A stretch of DNA of 64,000 bases. Source: Nocardioides sp. 503 (lineage in GTDB: Bacteria > Actinomycetota > Actinomycetes > Propionibacteriales > Nocardioidaceae). Below, piece by piece: positions 7,361-16,243 of this stretch (position 1 is its first letter; each line of letters opens with the position of its first letter). The stretch spans positions 659,593-723,592 of the forward strand of contig NZ_SPUI01000004.1 of assembly GCF_004522095.1 (NCBI RefSeq), written 5' to 3'. Made by a program: the position numbers and the translations under genes. Under the pieces are notes generated by a model, which did no database searches, was not told where the DNA came from, and saw only the letters and a program-made list of their open reading frames with translations.

Positions 7361-9054
7361 CCAAGCCCTCCTGGACCCGACTGGTGCAGGGCGTCGCCGT
7401 CCTGCTCGGCCTGCAGCTGACCATGCTGGCCGGCCCGGGAGCCGCCAGCGCGTCGGTCTCCTACGCGCTCATCCAGGGCTCCGGCTCCTCCTGGGCGGCC
7501 AACGCGGTCAACCAGTGGGTCGCCGACGTGGACTCCAAGGGCCTGCGCGTCGTCTACACCGCCAACGGTGCTGCCCAGGGGCGCAAGGACTACGCCAACA
7601 AGTCCACCGACTTCGGCGTCACCGACTCGCCCTACCGCGGCAAGGACCCGACGACCGGCGCGACCGACTCCCCGCTGGGCCGCTCCTTCGCCTACCTGCC
7701 GGTCGTCGCGGGCGGGACGTCGTTCCCCTACCACGTGGAGGTCGCCGGCAAGCAGGTCCGCAACCTGCGGCTCTCGGGGGAGAACATCGCCAAGATCTTC
7801 ACCAACAAGATCACCAACTGGAACGACCCGGCCATCACGAAGGACAACAACGGCCGGGCCCTGCCCTCGATCCCGATCATCCCGGTGGTCCGGGCCGACG
7901 GCGCCGGCATCACCAACCAGTTCACGACCTGGATGGTCAGCCAGAACCCGAGCCTGTGGCAGGAGTGCAACGGCGGCAAGCTCGCGCCGACCGACTACTT
8001 CCCGCTCAACTGCGGGGCCACCCGCGGGCCGCAGAAGGCGCAGTCGGGCTCCGACGGGGTCATGAACTACGTCAAGAGCTCGGGCTCCAACGGCGCCATC
8101 GCCATGGAGGAGTACTCCTACCCGCTGCTCGCGGAGTTCCCGGTGCTCAAGGTGCTCAACAAGGCCGGCTACTACACGCTGCCCACGCAGTACAACGTGG
8201 CCGTCGCGCTCACCGCAGCGCAGATCAACAACGACCCGGCGGACCCCAACTACCTCACCCAGAAGCTCGACCGGGTCTACGTCAACGGCGACAAGCGCAC
8301 CTACCCGCTGTCCTCCTACGTCTACGCGATCATCCCGACGGCCGCCAACGACTCGCGGATGACGACGGCCAAGCGGCAGACGATCGTGGACTTCCTCAAG
8401 CACTCCATCTGCGAGGGTCAGGCCGAGATCGGTCCGATCGGCTACTCGCCCCTGCCGATCAACCTGGTGCAGGCGGGCTTCACGCAGGTCAACAAGCTCA
8501 AGCTGGCCGACACCAAGGTGAAGTTCGACGCCTCGATCATCAAGGACGTCAAGAACTGCCACAACCCGACGTTCGTCGCCGGCAAGCCGTCGCAGAACTA
8601 CCTCGCGCAGATCGCGCCGTTCCCCGCGCCCTGCGACCGCCCGGGCCAGGGTCCCTGCGACGACCAGACCGGCGCCTTCAACGACAACCCCGACGAGAAC
8701 GGCGCGGTCCCGACGGGCGGCGGCAAGGGCGGCAAGGGCGGGGGAGGCGGCACGCCCGGCGCCGGTGGCACCGGCACCGGAGGGGCCGGCACGCCGGCCG
8801 CGCCGACGGTCGACACCAACGGCGACGGCGTCCCGGACGCCCCCGCGGCCGGCTCCGGCCCGGCGGTCGCCAACGACCTCGGGCTCGGCGCCACGGGTGC
8901 GGGCGCCCCTGCCACGGTGGCCACGACGCTGTCCGCCGACGGCTCGTCCGGACCGCCCTCGGTGCTGACCGCGCTCGTGATCGGGCTGTTCCTCGGCGCG
9001 CTCGTGGTGCCGATCGCCGTCAGCCGGGCCGTACGACGTGGGGTCCGTCGATGA
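7357..9054 (+). CDS. Membrane-tethered PstS-like substrate-binding protein, cassette 1
   Basis: This 565 aa exported protein begins with a signal peptide (about residues 1-33, ending AGPGAASAS). The PstS-type binding fold begins with SYALIQGSGSSWAANAVNQW and contains LRLSGENIAKIFTNKITNWN and VVRADGAGITNQFTTW. PstS proteins bind phosphate outside the membrane and hand it to PstC/PstA. There is no lipobox cysteine after the signal peptide, unlike most Gram-positive PstS lipoproteins. Instead the C-terminus has a Gly-rich linker (residues ~450-475), a calcium-loop-like DTNGDGVPD, one transmembrane helix and a basic tail. No LPxTG motif precedes that helix. It overlaps both neighbours by four bases. 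The ligand is unproven. Confidence 0.8.
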   Translation: MTKPSWTRLVQGVAVLLGLQLTMLAGPGAASASVSYALIQGSGSSWAANAVNQWVADVDSKGLRVVYTANGAAQGRKDYANKSTDFGVTDSPYRGKDPTTGATDSPLGRSFAYLPVVAGGTSFPYHVEVAGKQVRNLRLSGENIAKIFTNKITNWNDPAITKDNNGRALPSIPIIPVVRADGAGITNQFTTWMVSQNPSLWQECNGGKLAPTDYFPLNCGATRGPQKAQSGSDGVMNYVKSSGSNGAIAMEEYSYPLLAEFPVLKVLNKAGYYTLPTQYNVAVALTAAQINNDPADPNYLTQKLDRVYVNGDKRTYPLSSYVYAIIPTAANDSRMTTAKRQTIVDFLKHSICEGQAEIGPIGYSPLPINLVQAGFTQVNKLKLADTKVKFDASIIKDVKNCHNPTFVAGKPSQNYLAQIAPFPAPCDRPGQGPCDDQTGAFNDNPDENGAVPTGGGKGGKGGGGGTPGAGGTGTGGAGTPAAPTVDTNGDGVPDAPAAGSGPAVANDLGLGATGAGAPATVATTLSADGSSGPPSVLTALVIGLFLGALVVPIAVSRAVRRGVRR

Positions 9055-11927
9055 GCGCGCCGTCGGGCTCCCGGCGCCGGTGGGTGGCGCACACGCTGTT
9101 CGCGGCGTCGTTCGTCCTGGTCGGGCTGGCCGTGGTGGTCCCCGGGCAGCCGACCGCCGGTGCCTCGGAGGGCGCCCCGGGCGCGGTCACGAAGTCGGTG
9201 ACCGCCACCCGGACCTTCGTGGACCAGAACGGCAACGAGTCCGAGGTGACCCGCAAGAACGTGCGGATGGAGGTCTCCCAGACCGCCGACCTGCGGGGCC
9301 GCCAGGAGATCCACGTCGCCTGGGACGGCGCGGTCCCCACCGGCGGCGTCATCGGTGATCCCAACGCCTCCGACGGCCGCAACCAGGAGTACCCGTTCGT
9401 CCTGCTGCAGTGCCGCGGCGTCGACACCTCCGGCAAGGTCCCGAAGGGCCAGGCCCGGCTCACGCCGGAGTCCTGCTGGACGCAGACGTCGACCGAGCGC
9501 TACCTCGCGTCCGGCTCCCACACCCCTTCCTGGCGCTTCGACGCCTACGCCGACGCCGACGACCGACGAGCGGTCGTGGGTGCCCCGGACCCGCTGCCCC
9601 AGGCGTGCAGCACCGTCAGCGACCCCCTCAGCGCGCGGTGGCTGCCGTTCCGCGCCGCCGGCGGCGAGGTCTACTACGGCGGACCCGACCCCACCATCGG
9701 CTGCTCCGGACTGCCTCCGGAGTCCGACAGCGCCGAGGCGGGGGGCCTGCCGAGCAACACGACCTACGGCATCACCGGTGCCGACGGCCGCGGAGAGGCG
9801 GACTTCGCGGTGTGGACGTCGGCCGAGAACGCCTCGCTCGGCTGCTCGGCCAGCGTCTCGTGCTCCCTGGTCGCGGTCCCGGTCGTGGGCCTCAGCTGCG
9901 ACGCCTACGGCACCAGGCTGCCGGCCGCGGCGCCCCAGACGACCAAGGACGGCGTCCCGCTGACGGACGCCCAGAAGGCCGCGGCGGACGCGACGTGTCG
10001 TCGCACCGGGGCCTACCTGCCGGGGGAGCCGCGCTCGAGCCAGACGACCGACCAGGCGGTGCGCGGCAACCTGTGGTGGTCGGAGTCCAACTGGCGCAAC
10101 CGCATCACCGTGCCGCTGGACTTCGCCCTGACCGGGTCGGTCTGCGACGTCGTGAGCGCCGAGCCGCCGCAGAAGATCATGGGCTCGGTCGTCCTCAACG
10201 AGCTCACCGCCTCCTGGCAGCCGAAGTTCTGCACGACCGACAGCCTGTTCACCTTCACGCACGTGCAGCAGGCCGACGCGCTCGCGCGCACCCTGGTCGA
10301 CTCCGGCGAGATCGAGGCGGCGTTCAGCTCGGCGCCCAAGGCCGACGGCTACCGCAGGCCCGTGGTCCAGGCGCCCGCCGCCGTGGGCGGCTTCGCGATC
10401 GCCTTCAACATCGACGACGCGAACCGGCAGCGGCGCACGACCCTCCAGCTCAACGCGCGGCTGGTCGCCAAGCTGCTGACGACGTCGTACCCGGCGATGG
10501 CCGTCATGCGCGACAACCACCCGAGCATCGGCGCCAACCCCCTCAACATCACGCTCGACAAGGAGTTCCAGGCGCTCAACCCCGGGCTCCCCGTCTCGGA
10601 CAACCTCGAGGCCGCGGCCGCGCTGCAGATCTTCTCGTCCAGCTCGGACCTGATCTGGGCGCTGACGTCGTGGATCGACGCGGACCCCGAGGCCCGGGCC
10701 TGGCTCAACGGCTACGCCGACCCGTGGGGCATGAAGGTCAACGCCGCCTACCGCGACCTCGACCTGCCCGTGGACAACTGGCCGCTGCGCGACGAGTTCG
10801 TGGCGCCGCAGTACTACCAGAACCAGAACGCCTGCTACGCCAACAGCCCCACGCCCTTCATGCAGCTGATCGCGAACCCCCTGTCCAACCTGGGCGCGGT
10901 GCTGCTGAACATGCAGTTCGCCAGCTCCTCGGTCGCCACGGTGTGCCGGTACGACGGCTACGACCAGACCACGCTGCCGCTGCGCCAGCAGGGACGCCAG
11001 AGCATCGGGTACCGCTTCGTCCTGGGAGTGGTCCCGCTGTCCGCGGCCCGGCGCTACAACCTGAGCACCGCCTCGCTCCAGACCGTCTCGACGGTCTCTC
11101 CGGGCACCACCTTCGGCGACGCCACCGGCCGGACCTTCGTCGCGCCGGACGCCGCGGGGCTGAAGGCGGCCACCGCGCTGCTGCACCCCGACGAGGCCCG
11201 CCACACCTGGACCTTCGACTACGAGGCGCTCAGCACCGCGGACGGAGCCGGTGCCTACCCCGGGGTGCTGCCCGTCTACGCCGTCGTCCCGACGGAGGGC
11301 CTGGAGCCGAAGGCGGCGACCAAGCTGGCCAAGATGCTCTGCTACGCCGGCGGCGAGGGCCAGTCGCCCGGAGCGGCCAACGGCCAGCTCCCGGCGGGCT
11401 ACCTCCCGATCACCGAGGCCAACGGCCTGCGCCAGCAGCGGGACTACACGCTGACCGCGGCGGCCGCCGTACGTCGCCAGGCGGGCGAGGTGCCGGCGCT
11501 GGACGCGCCGGTGCCCGACCGCGGCGAGGTCTGCGACTTCCGCACGCCGCTGGCGCCCTCGTCGACGCCGTCGCCGAGCGCGAGCGCGACCGCGCCGGCG
11601 CCGGTGACCAGTGGGGTCCCGGCTCCCGGGCCGGCCGTCGTCGTCTCGGCCCCGCCCGCCGGGGCGCCCTCGGTGGCGCCGAGTGCCGCAGGTCCGCCGG
11701 TCGTGGAGGCGCAGACCGTGCTCACGGCCGGTCAGTCCTCGATGTTCGGCGCGGTGGGTCCCTACAGCCTGCTGGTGCTGGCCTTCCTCGCCGCGCTCGT
11801 GGGCGCGCTCATGCGCTGGTTCGACCTGATCCGGGCCGGCCTCGCCGGTGCGGCCTCGGAGGCCCGGCTGATGGTCCAGCAGCGCCAGCAGCGCCGGGAG
11901 CACGCGCAGCGCGGTGACGAGCCGTGA
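9051..11927 (+). CDS. Large exported, C-terminally anchored protein with PstS-like signatures, cassette 1
   Basis: This 958 aa protein has an N-terminal signal/anchor (residues ~12-40), a ~830-residue extracellular part, a Ser/Pro/Ala-rich linker (~830-890) and a C-terminal helix (~900-921) followed by a basic cytoplasmic tail. I do not recognise a named family for the whole. The N-terminal module contains LRGRQEIHVAWDG and EYPFVLLQCRGVD, and many cysteines suggest disulfides. Around residue 465, LQLNARLVAKLLTTSYP parallels the LRLSGENIAKIFTNKIT motif of the PstS-like proteins in the operon, so part of it is probably a degenerate periplasmic-binding fold. A paralogue sits at 21255-23867. It lies between the tethered PstS-like protein and the pseudo-sortase with overlapping starts and stops. 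Confidence 0.7.
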   Translation: MSAPSGSRRRWVAHTLFAASFVLVGLAVVVPGQPTAGASEGAPGAVTKSVTATRTFVDQNGNESEVTRKNVRMEVSQTADLRGRQEIHVAWDGAVPTGGVIGDPNASDGRNQEYPFVLLQCRGVDTSGKVPKGQARLTPESCWTQTSTERYLASGSHTPSWRFDAYADADDRRAVVGAPDPLPQACSTVSDPLSARWLPFRAAGGEVYYGGPDPTIGCSGLPPESDSAEAGGLPSNTTYGITGADGRGEADFAVWTSAENASLGCSASVSCSLVAVPVVGLSCDAYGTRLPAAAPQTTKDGVPLTDAQKAAADATCRRTGAYLPGEPRSSQTTDQAVRGNLWWSESNWRNRITVPLDFALTGSVCDVVSAEPPQKIMGSVVLNELTASWQPKFCTTDSLFTFTHVQQADALARTLVDSGEIEAAFSSAPKADGYRRPVVQAPAAVGGFAIAFNIDDANRQRRTTLQLNARLVAKLLTTSYPAMAVMRDNHPSIGANPLNITLDKEFQALNPGLPVSDNLEAAAALQIFSSSSDLIWALTSWIDADPEARAWLNGYADPWGMKVNAAYRDLDLPVDNWPLRDEFVAPQYYQNQNACYANSPTPFMQLIANPLSNLGAVLLNMQFASSSVATVCRYDGYDQTTLPLRQQGRQSIGYRFVLGVVPLSAARRYNLSTASLQTVSTVSPGTTFGDATGRTFVAPDAAGLKAATALLHPDEARHTWTFDYEALSTADGAGAYPGVLPVYAVVPTEGLEPKAATKLAKMLCYAGGEGQSPGAANGQLPAGYLPITEANGLRQQRDYTLTAAAAVRRQAGEVPALDAPVPDRGEVCDFRTPLAPSSTPSPSASATAPAPVTSGVPAPGPAVVVSAPPAGAPSVAPSAAGPPVVEAQTVLTAGQSSMFGAVGPYSLLVLAFLAALVGALMRWFDLIRAGLAGAASEARLMVQQRQQRREHAQRGDEP

Positions 11928-12907
11928 GCGCGCTGCTCGACCCGGGCCCCACCACCGTCCTGCGCGTCGAGGCGGTGGACTCCTCCCCGCCGCCGGGGGT
12001 GGACCGCGAGCGGCTGCGGATCGGTGCCTCGCAGGTGCTGATGGGCCTGTCGCTGGTGCTGGTCTGGGCCCTGCTCTACCTCTTCGTCCTCAGCGGCCTG
12101 GAGCAGGCCCACGCCCAGAGCGCCCTCTACGGCCGGCTGCGCACGGAGCTCGCCGAGGGCACCGCGCCGACGGGGGCGCCGATCGCCCTGGGCAGCCCGG
12201 TCGCCCTGATCTCGATCCCGGGCGCGGGGGTCAAGGACCTGGTCGTGGTCGAGGGCAGCCGGCCCACCCAGCTGCAGGACGGCCCCGGCCACATGCTCGG
12301 CAGCGTCCTGCCCGGGCAGCAGGGCGTGAGCGTCGTGGCGGGCCACTCGCTGAGCTTCGGGGGGCCCTTCTCCCGCATCGACGGGCTCACCCGCGGCTCC
12401 CTGATCAAGGTGACCACGGCTCAGGGCAGCTTCGCCTTCGAGGTGCTCGGGGTCCGGACCAAGGGCGACCCGGTCCCGGCGGCCCTCGCGGCCGGGGCGG
12501 CCCGGCTCACCCTGGTGACCGCCGGTCGCGGCCTCGGGCCGGCCGGGGACGACGTGGAGGTGCCGGACGCCCTGAAGAGCGGGGAGCCGGCCGCGCGGTC
12601 GGTGCTCGACAACCTCGCGGCCTCGGACTCGGTCTTCGTGGACGCCGAGCTGGCAGCGGGGGTCCCGGCCGGTCCGGTCGCCACGGCCGACCCTGACGCC
12701 AAGCTGATGACGGTCAGCGCCGACACCACCACGTTGGCGCTGCTCGCGCTGGCCCTGCAGCTGCTCGTCGGCGCGCTCGTGGCGTTCGCGTGGGCCTGGA
12801 CCCGGTGGTCGCGCCCGGCCGCCTGGATCGCCCTCGGGCCCGGTGTCCTGGCCACGCTGTGGCTGGCCTCGTCGATCGGGTCCCGGCTGCTGCCGGGTCT
12901 CGTCTGA
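11924..12907 (+). CDS. Sortase-fold membrane protein lacking the catalytic cysteine (pseudo-sortase), cassette 1
   Basis: This 327 aa protein has an N-terminal helix (residues ~36-57), a class E/F-like sortase domain (~90-200) and two C-terminal helices (~260-287 and ~300-322). The domain shows GPGHMLGSVLPGQQG and the AGHSLSFGGPF segment with the sortase histidine at residue 141. In active class E sortases a TLTTC motif follows; here the matching LTLVTA ends in Ala200, so the nucleophilic cysteine is absent. The usual downstream RLIV-type segment with the catalytic arginine is not evident. Transpeptidation is therefore unlikely, and a binding or assembly role is inferred. GTG 11924 overlaps the previous stop. 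The paralogue at 23864-24823 has lost both residues. Confidence 0.75.
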   Translation: MSALLDPGPTTVLRVEAVDSSPPPGVDRERLRIGASQVLMGLSLVLVWALLYLFVLSGLEQAHAQSALYGRLRTELAEGTAPTGAPIALGSPVALISIPGAGVKDLVVVEGSRPTQLQDGPGHMLGSVLPGQQGVSVVAGHSLSFGGPFSRIDGLTRGSLIKVTTAQGSFAFEVLGVRTKGDPVPAALAAGAARLTLVTAGRGLGPAGDDVEVPDALKSGEPAARSVLDNLAASDSVFVDAELAAGVPAGPVATADPDAKLMTVSADTTTLALLALALQLLVGALVAFAWAWTRWSRPAAWIALGPGVLATLWLASSIGSRLLPGLV

Positions 12908-13022
12908 GGCCCAGGAGGCACGCGCCTGTCTCACCTGCCAAGACCCGTCACGGCGGGCACGTTCCGTCCCTAGCTTTCACAAGTCAAGTATCTCGGGTGA
13001 GTTATTACAGAAAGGCTCCACC
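12908..13022 (+). promoter_or_regulatory. Gap before the secreted PstS-like gene, possible internal promoter
   Basis: This 115-base gap is the first real break in a chain of overlapping genes. Its second half is AT-richer and contains TAGCTT (12972-12977), which could act as a -10 box. The ribosome binding site AAAGG lies near 13011-13015. An internal promoter would allow separate control of the freely secreted protein, but this is only suggested by composition. Confidence 0.25.
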
Positions 13023-14321
13023 ATGACCTACCGACGCAGGACCGCGGCGGCGGCGTTCGTCGCCCTCGCCACGGCCGGCAGCCTGGCCGCGGCGCACTCG
13101 CCCGCAGAGGCCGACTTCTCCCCGCAGCCCCAGGACGTGGTGTCCACGGGCTCGGACATCATCCAGAACTCCTTCAACTTCCTCGCCGACGGCTACGGCC
13201 AGCTCCCCGGCTACAACACCGCCGGCAACCGCTACCGCTTCGTCAACTTCGACTCCTCCGGTGACGCGCAGGGTCGCAGCGCGTTCACCGACCCGCGGCT
13301 GCTGCCCACCATCACCGGCAACGGCACGCTCGGGGAGAGCGGGGCCAAGTACGTCAAGCAGAGCGACATCAAGCTGCTGAACCCGACCATCTCCCTGCGC
13401 GCGGGCCAGGACCTCGTCGTCCGCCCGAGCGGCGGCGGCGGCGGTGGTCGCGACGCGATCATCAACGACGACCAGCGCTGGATCGACGTGGGCCGCAGCC
13501 CCGATGTGCTGACCCCGGAGAACCAGGCCCTCGCGTTCAGCAAGCTCAACACCAAGCTCCTGCGGGTGCAGATCGCGACCGACCGACAGCTGATCGCCAC
13601 GTCGACGACGACCAACGCGCCCGCGACGATCAGCGCCGAGGCGATCCTCAACATCTACAAGGGCACCTGGAAGACGTGGGGCGACATCCCGGGCTACTCC
13701 GGCCCGGCTCCGACCGAGACCATCGTCCCGCTCCTCCTGCCGACCGACGCCGGGATGTGGAACACCTTCGTGGCCAACGTCCGCAAGCAGAACCCCGGCG
13801 TGACCGTCACCCCGGACAGCCTGCGGGCCAACCCCAACAGCATCGGCGTGCAGCAGAACGACCCGACCGCGATCACCGCGCTGCCGGAGGCGCAGCGCAA
13901 GAACGCGATCGTCCCGTTCCCGCGGGGTCGCTTCCGCACGCTCAACAGCGGCTACTACACCGTCACCTCCGACGGGTCGAAGACCAACAACTACAACACC
14001 GAGAACGGTCACCGGACCCCGGCCAGCGCCGCCGGCATCCAGCTCCTCGACGGCACCACCAACACCGACGTCCTCCAGGCCAGCGCGCCCTACGGCGGCA
14101 ACTTCGCCTACAACGCGATCATCCGCGAGGACGACCTGCTCAGCGACACCCCGTGGCAGCCGGGCAGCACGCTCAACTGGGTGGAGGCGCTGTTCTACAA
14201 CCCCGACGGGCCGGAGCCGTTCGTCCGCACCCCGGCGGGCGAGGCGCTGCTCGAGGCCGCCGGCGTCACGCCGGAGTACCACGTCTTCGGGACCGACAAC
14301 GCCGAGATCGACCTGGAATGA
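13023..14321 (+). CDS. Secreted PstS-like binding protein, cassette 1
   Basis: This 432 aa exported protein has a signal peptide (residues ~1-31, ending HSPAEA) and a PstS/PBP-like fold. It starts with VVSTGSDIIQNSFNFLADGY and contains WIDVGRSPD and the hinge segment AEAILNIYKGTWKTWGDIPG, which corresponds to the IYKGNITNW motif of PstS. It has no lipobox and no C-terminal helix, so it is probably released or held by partners. It differs strongly from the tethered PstS-like protein earlier in the cassette. Phosphate-binding residues cannot be confirmed. Its counterpart in cassette 2 (24900-26468) carries extra Ig-like domains. The stop overlaps the next ATG. Confidence 0.75.
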   Translation: MTYRRRTAAAAFVALATAGSLAAAHSPAEADFSPQPQDVVSTGSDIIQNSFNFLADGYGQLPGYNTAGNRYRFVNFDSSGDAQGRSAFTDPRLLPTITGNGTLGESGAKYVKQSDIKLLNPTISLRAGQDLVVRPSGGGGGGRDAIINDDQRWIDVGRSPDVLTPENQALAFSKLNTKLLRVQIATDRQLIATSTTTNAPATISAEAILNIYKGTWKTWGDIPGYSGPAPTETIVPLLLPTDAGMWNTFVANVRKQNPGVTVTPDSLRANPNSIGVQQNDPTAITALPEAQRKNAIVPFPRGRFRTLNSGYYTVTSDGSKTNNYNTENGHRTPASAAGIQLLDGTTNTDVLQASAPYGGNFAYNAIIREDDLLSDTPWQPGSTLNWVEALFYNPDGPEPFVRTPAGEALLEAAGVTPEYHVFGTDNAEIDLE

Positions 14322-14953
14322 GCGCGGACGTCGGCGAGCAGGAGACCACCACCGTGCGCCCCGCGGTCAGGCGGTCCACCCGGACCCGCGTGGTCGCCGC
14401 GGTGGCACTGGTGGCGGTCGTGGGCGCCGTCGCCTACTGGCGGCTGGCCGGCCAGGACCTCGTGGTGCCCTACGACGACCCGCAGTCGGCGGGGTCGCTG
14501 ACCCTGTGCTCGGCCGACGGCGAGGCCGTCACCGAGGGTCGGGTCGACGACACGCCGTTCGCGGGCGTCGTGCTCGGGGAGACCGCCCTTCCCGGGGAGC
14601 TCGACCCCGCCGGGGCCGTCGCCACGCTGTTCGCCTACCAGCCCCGCGAGGGCGTCGACCCCCGCGAGTTCAGCGGGTCGCCGCTCACGGCGGCCCACGT
14701 GCTCGCCGACCCCGACCGGCCCGCCGTGGGCGTCACCGAGGACGTCTGGAGCGTCGCCGACTTCGTCAGCGCGTTCCCGGCGACCTACGACGGCTACGTC
14801 CAGCTCCGGCTCTACCTCGGCACCCCCGAGGCGGGCACCCTCCAGGAGGACCCCTACGACACCGCCGACCTCCGCGTCGACGGCGACCGCTGGGAGCTCG
14901 TCCGAGGAGGGGACGCCTCGTGCGCCGACGCCGACCCCGCACTCGTCCCATGA
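14318..14953 (+). CDS. Membrane-anchored protein related to the N-terminal module of the next gene product
   Basis: This 211 aa protein has a cytoplasmic N-terminus, one helix (residues ~24-43) and an extracellular domain. I do not recognise a family. The order of motifs in the domain (LTLCSADGEAVTEG, then a hydrophobic ATLFAYQP, then YDGYVQLRLYLGTPEAG, then a D-x-W strand near the end) matches the N-terminal ~200 residues of the protein encoded at 14997-16220 (LKLYDGSGAQVTSG, NLFVHLPQ, FTGVYELRLRTSSKAG, STWTV). The two therefore look like tandem paralogues, one tethered and one secreted. It overlaps the upstream gene by four bases. No equivalent is present in cassette 2. Confidence 0.6.
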   Translation: MSADVGEQETTTVRPAVRRSTRTRVVAAVALVAVVGAVAYWRLAGQDLVVPYDDPQSAGSLTLCSADGEAVTEGRVDDTPFAGVVLGETALPGELDPAGAVATLFAYQPREGVDPREFSGSPLTAAHVLADPDRPAVGVTEDVWSVADFVSAFPATYDGYVQLRLYLGTPEAGTLQEDPYDTADLRVDGDRWELVRGGDASCADADPALVP

Positions 14954-14996
14954 CCGGCCGATCGCTCGGCCACCCCGACCTCTCAAGGAGAACCTG

Positions 14997-16220
14997 ATGC
15001 ACCCCAGAGTGAAGAAGACGTGGGTGGGCGCCGTCGGCGTCGCGCTCGCGCTGTCCACGATCGGCGGCGTCGCCCTCGGCGCCGGCGCCGACGACTGGTA
15101 CACCGGTGGCAACGCCACGGTGCCCGACCCCGACAAGACCGCCGTCGCGCTCAAGCTCTACGACGGCTCCGGCGCCCAGGTCACCTCCGGCAGCACCACC
15201 GCCCCGATCGCCGCGTTCGCCGCGGCGGACGGCGCGGTGCGCACGGGTGACGACTACGCCAACCTGTTCGTGCACCTGCCGCAGGCCGACACCGCACCCG
15301 GCGCCTGGCCCGGCGTCCAGGTCACCGGCACCGACAGGTTCGCCGGCGCCGGTGCGGTCGCGGCCCCCGCGGCGCTGACCGGCAAGCCCTACGTCCGCAC
15401 CACCGGCGACGGCTACACCCTCAGCGAGGTGGCCGCCGGGCTGCCCAACGCGGAGACCGGGCCGAGCTTCACCGGCGTCTACGAGCTGCGCCTGCGCACC
15501 AGCTCGAAGGCCGGCGGGGTCAGCAACGAGTACGCCGCGACGTACGTCAAGGTCACCGGCAGCACGTGGACGGTCACGAGCGCTCCCGTCCTGGGCGGCG
15601 GCGGCGGCGAGGCCGAGCCCGTGGCCACGACGACCACGGCCACCTGGCCCTCGGCGCTGACCTACGGGACCGCCGCGAGCGTCAGCGTCACCGTCACCCC
15701 GGCCTCGGGCGAGGCGAAGCCGACCGGTGCCGTGCGCCTCGTGAGCGGGACCACCACGGTGAGCACCGCCCCGCTGACGGCGGCCGGCACCGCGAGCCTG
15801 CCGGTGGCCAGGACCGCCCTGGCGCCGGGCGCGCGCACGCTGAAGGTGGTCTACGCCGGCGCGGCCGACGTGTTCACCGCCTCGGAGTCGGCGCCTCGCG
15901 CCTACACCGTGCGCAAGGCCGCTCCGGGCAGGCCGACGCTCGCGGTGACCAAGAAGCCCAGCGCCAAGAAGGCCGGCGCGGCGACCGTCGCCGTGCCGAC
16001 CGCCGCCGGCCTGGTCAAGGCCGCCGGCAAGACGCTGGTCGTGCTCAAGAAGGGCAGGGCGACCAAGCGGGTGACGGTGAACGTCGTCGCCGGCAAGGCC
16101 ACCGTCAAGCTGCCCAAGCTCCCCGCCGGGACCTGGACGGTGACCGTCACCTACCAGGGCAGCGCCTACTACCTGGCCTCGACGTCGAAGGTCGTCAAGA
16201 TCAGGTCGAAGAAGAAGTAG
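14997..16220 (+). CDS. Secreted Ig-like repeat protein with lysine-rich C-terminus
   Basis: This 407 aa protein has a signal peptide (residues ~1-31). The N-terminal module is shared with the preceding protein. A Gly-rich linker (~198-206) is followed by an Ig-like domain of the Big_3 bacterial type (ATWPSALTYGTAASVSVTVT ... LKVVYAGAADVFTAS) and a second Ig-like unit ending KVVKIRSKKK. The basic tail may hold the protein to anionic wall polymers or exopolysaccharide; this is inference. The ribosome binding site AAGGAG is at 14985-14990. Ig-like modules of this type occur in cassette 2 fused to the secreted binding protein (24900-26468). Confidence 0.7.
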   Translation: MHPRVKKTWVGAVGVALALSTIGGVALGAGADDWYTGGNATVPDPDKTAVALKLYDGSGAQVTSGSTTAPIAAFAAADGAVRTGDDYANLFVHLPQADTAPGAWPGVQVTGTDRFAGAGAVAAPAALTGKPYVRTTGDGYTLSEVAAGLPNAETGPSFTGVYELRLRTSSKAGGVSNEYAATYVKVTGSTWTVTSAPVLGGGGGEAEPVATTTTATWPSALTYGTAASVSVTVTPASGEAKPTGAVRLVSGTTTVSTAPLTAAGTASLPVARTALAPGARTLKVVYAGAADVFTASESAPRAYTVRKAAPGRPTLAVTKKPSAKKAGAATVAVPTAAGLVKAAGKTLVVLKKGRATKRVTVNVVAGKATVKLPKLPAGTWTVTVTYQGSAYYLASTSKVVKIRSKKK

Positions 16221-16243
16221 GGGTGGACCCACACCCGCACCGT

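Noticed and set aside
8700..8800. Gly-rich coding stretch as a possible tandem repeat or CRISPR-like array
   Set aside because: It encodes the flexible linker of the anchored PstS-like protein in frame and has no regular repeat-spacer pattern. No CRISPR array was found in the window.
8598..11903. 1.1-kb-residue open frame opposite the large exported protein
   Set aside because: Low-complexity Arg/Gly/Asp translation with no family features; the plus strand encodes a signal peptide, conserved motifs and overlapping operon neighbours.
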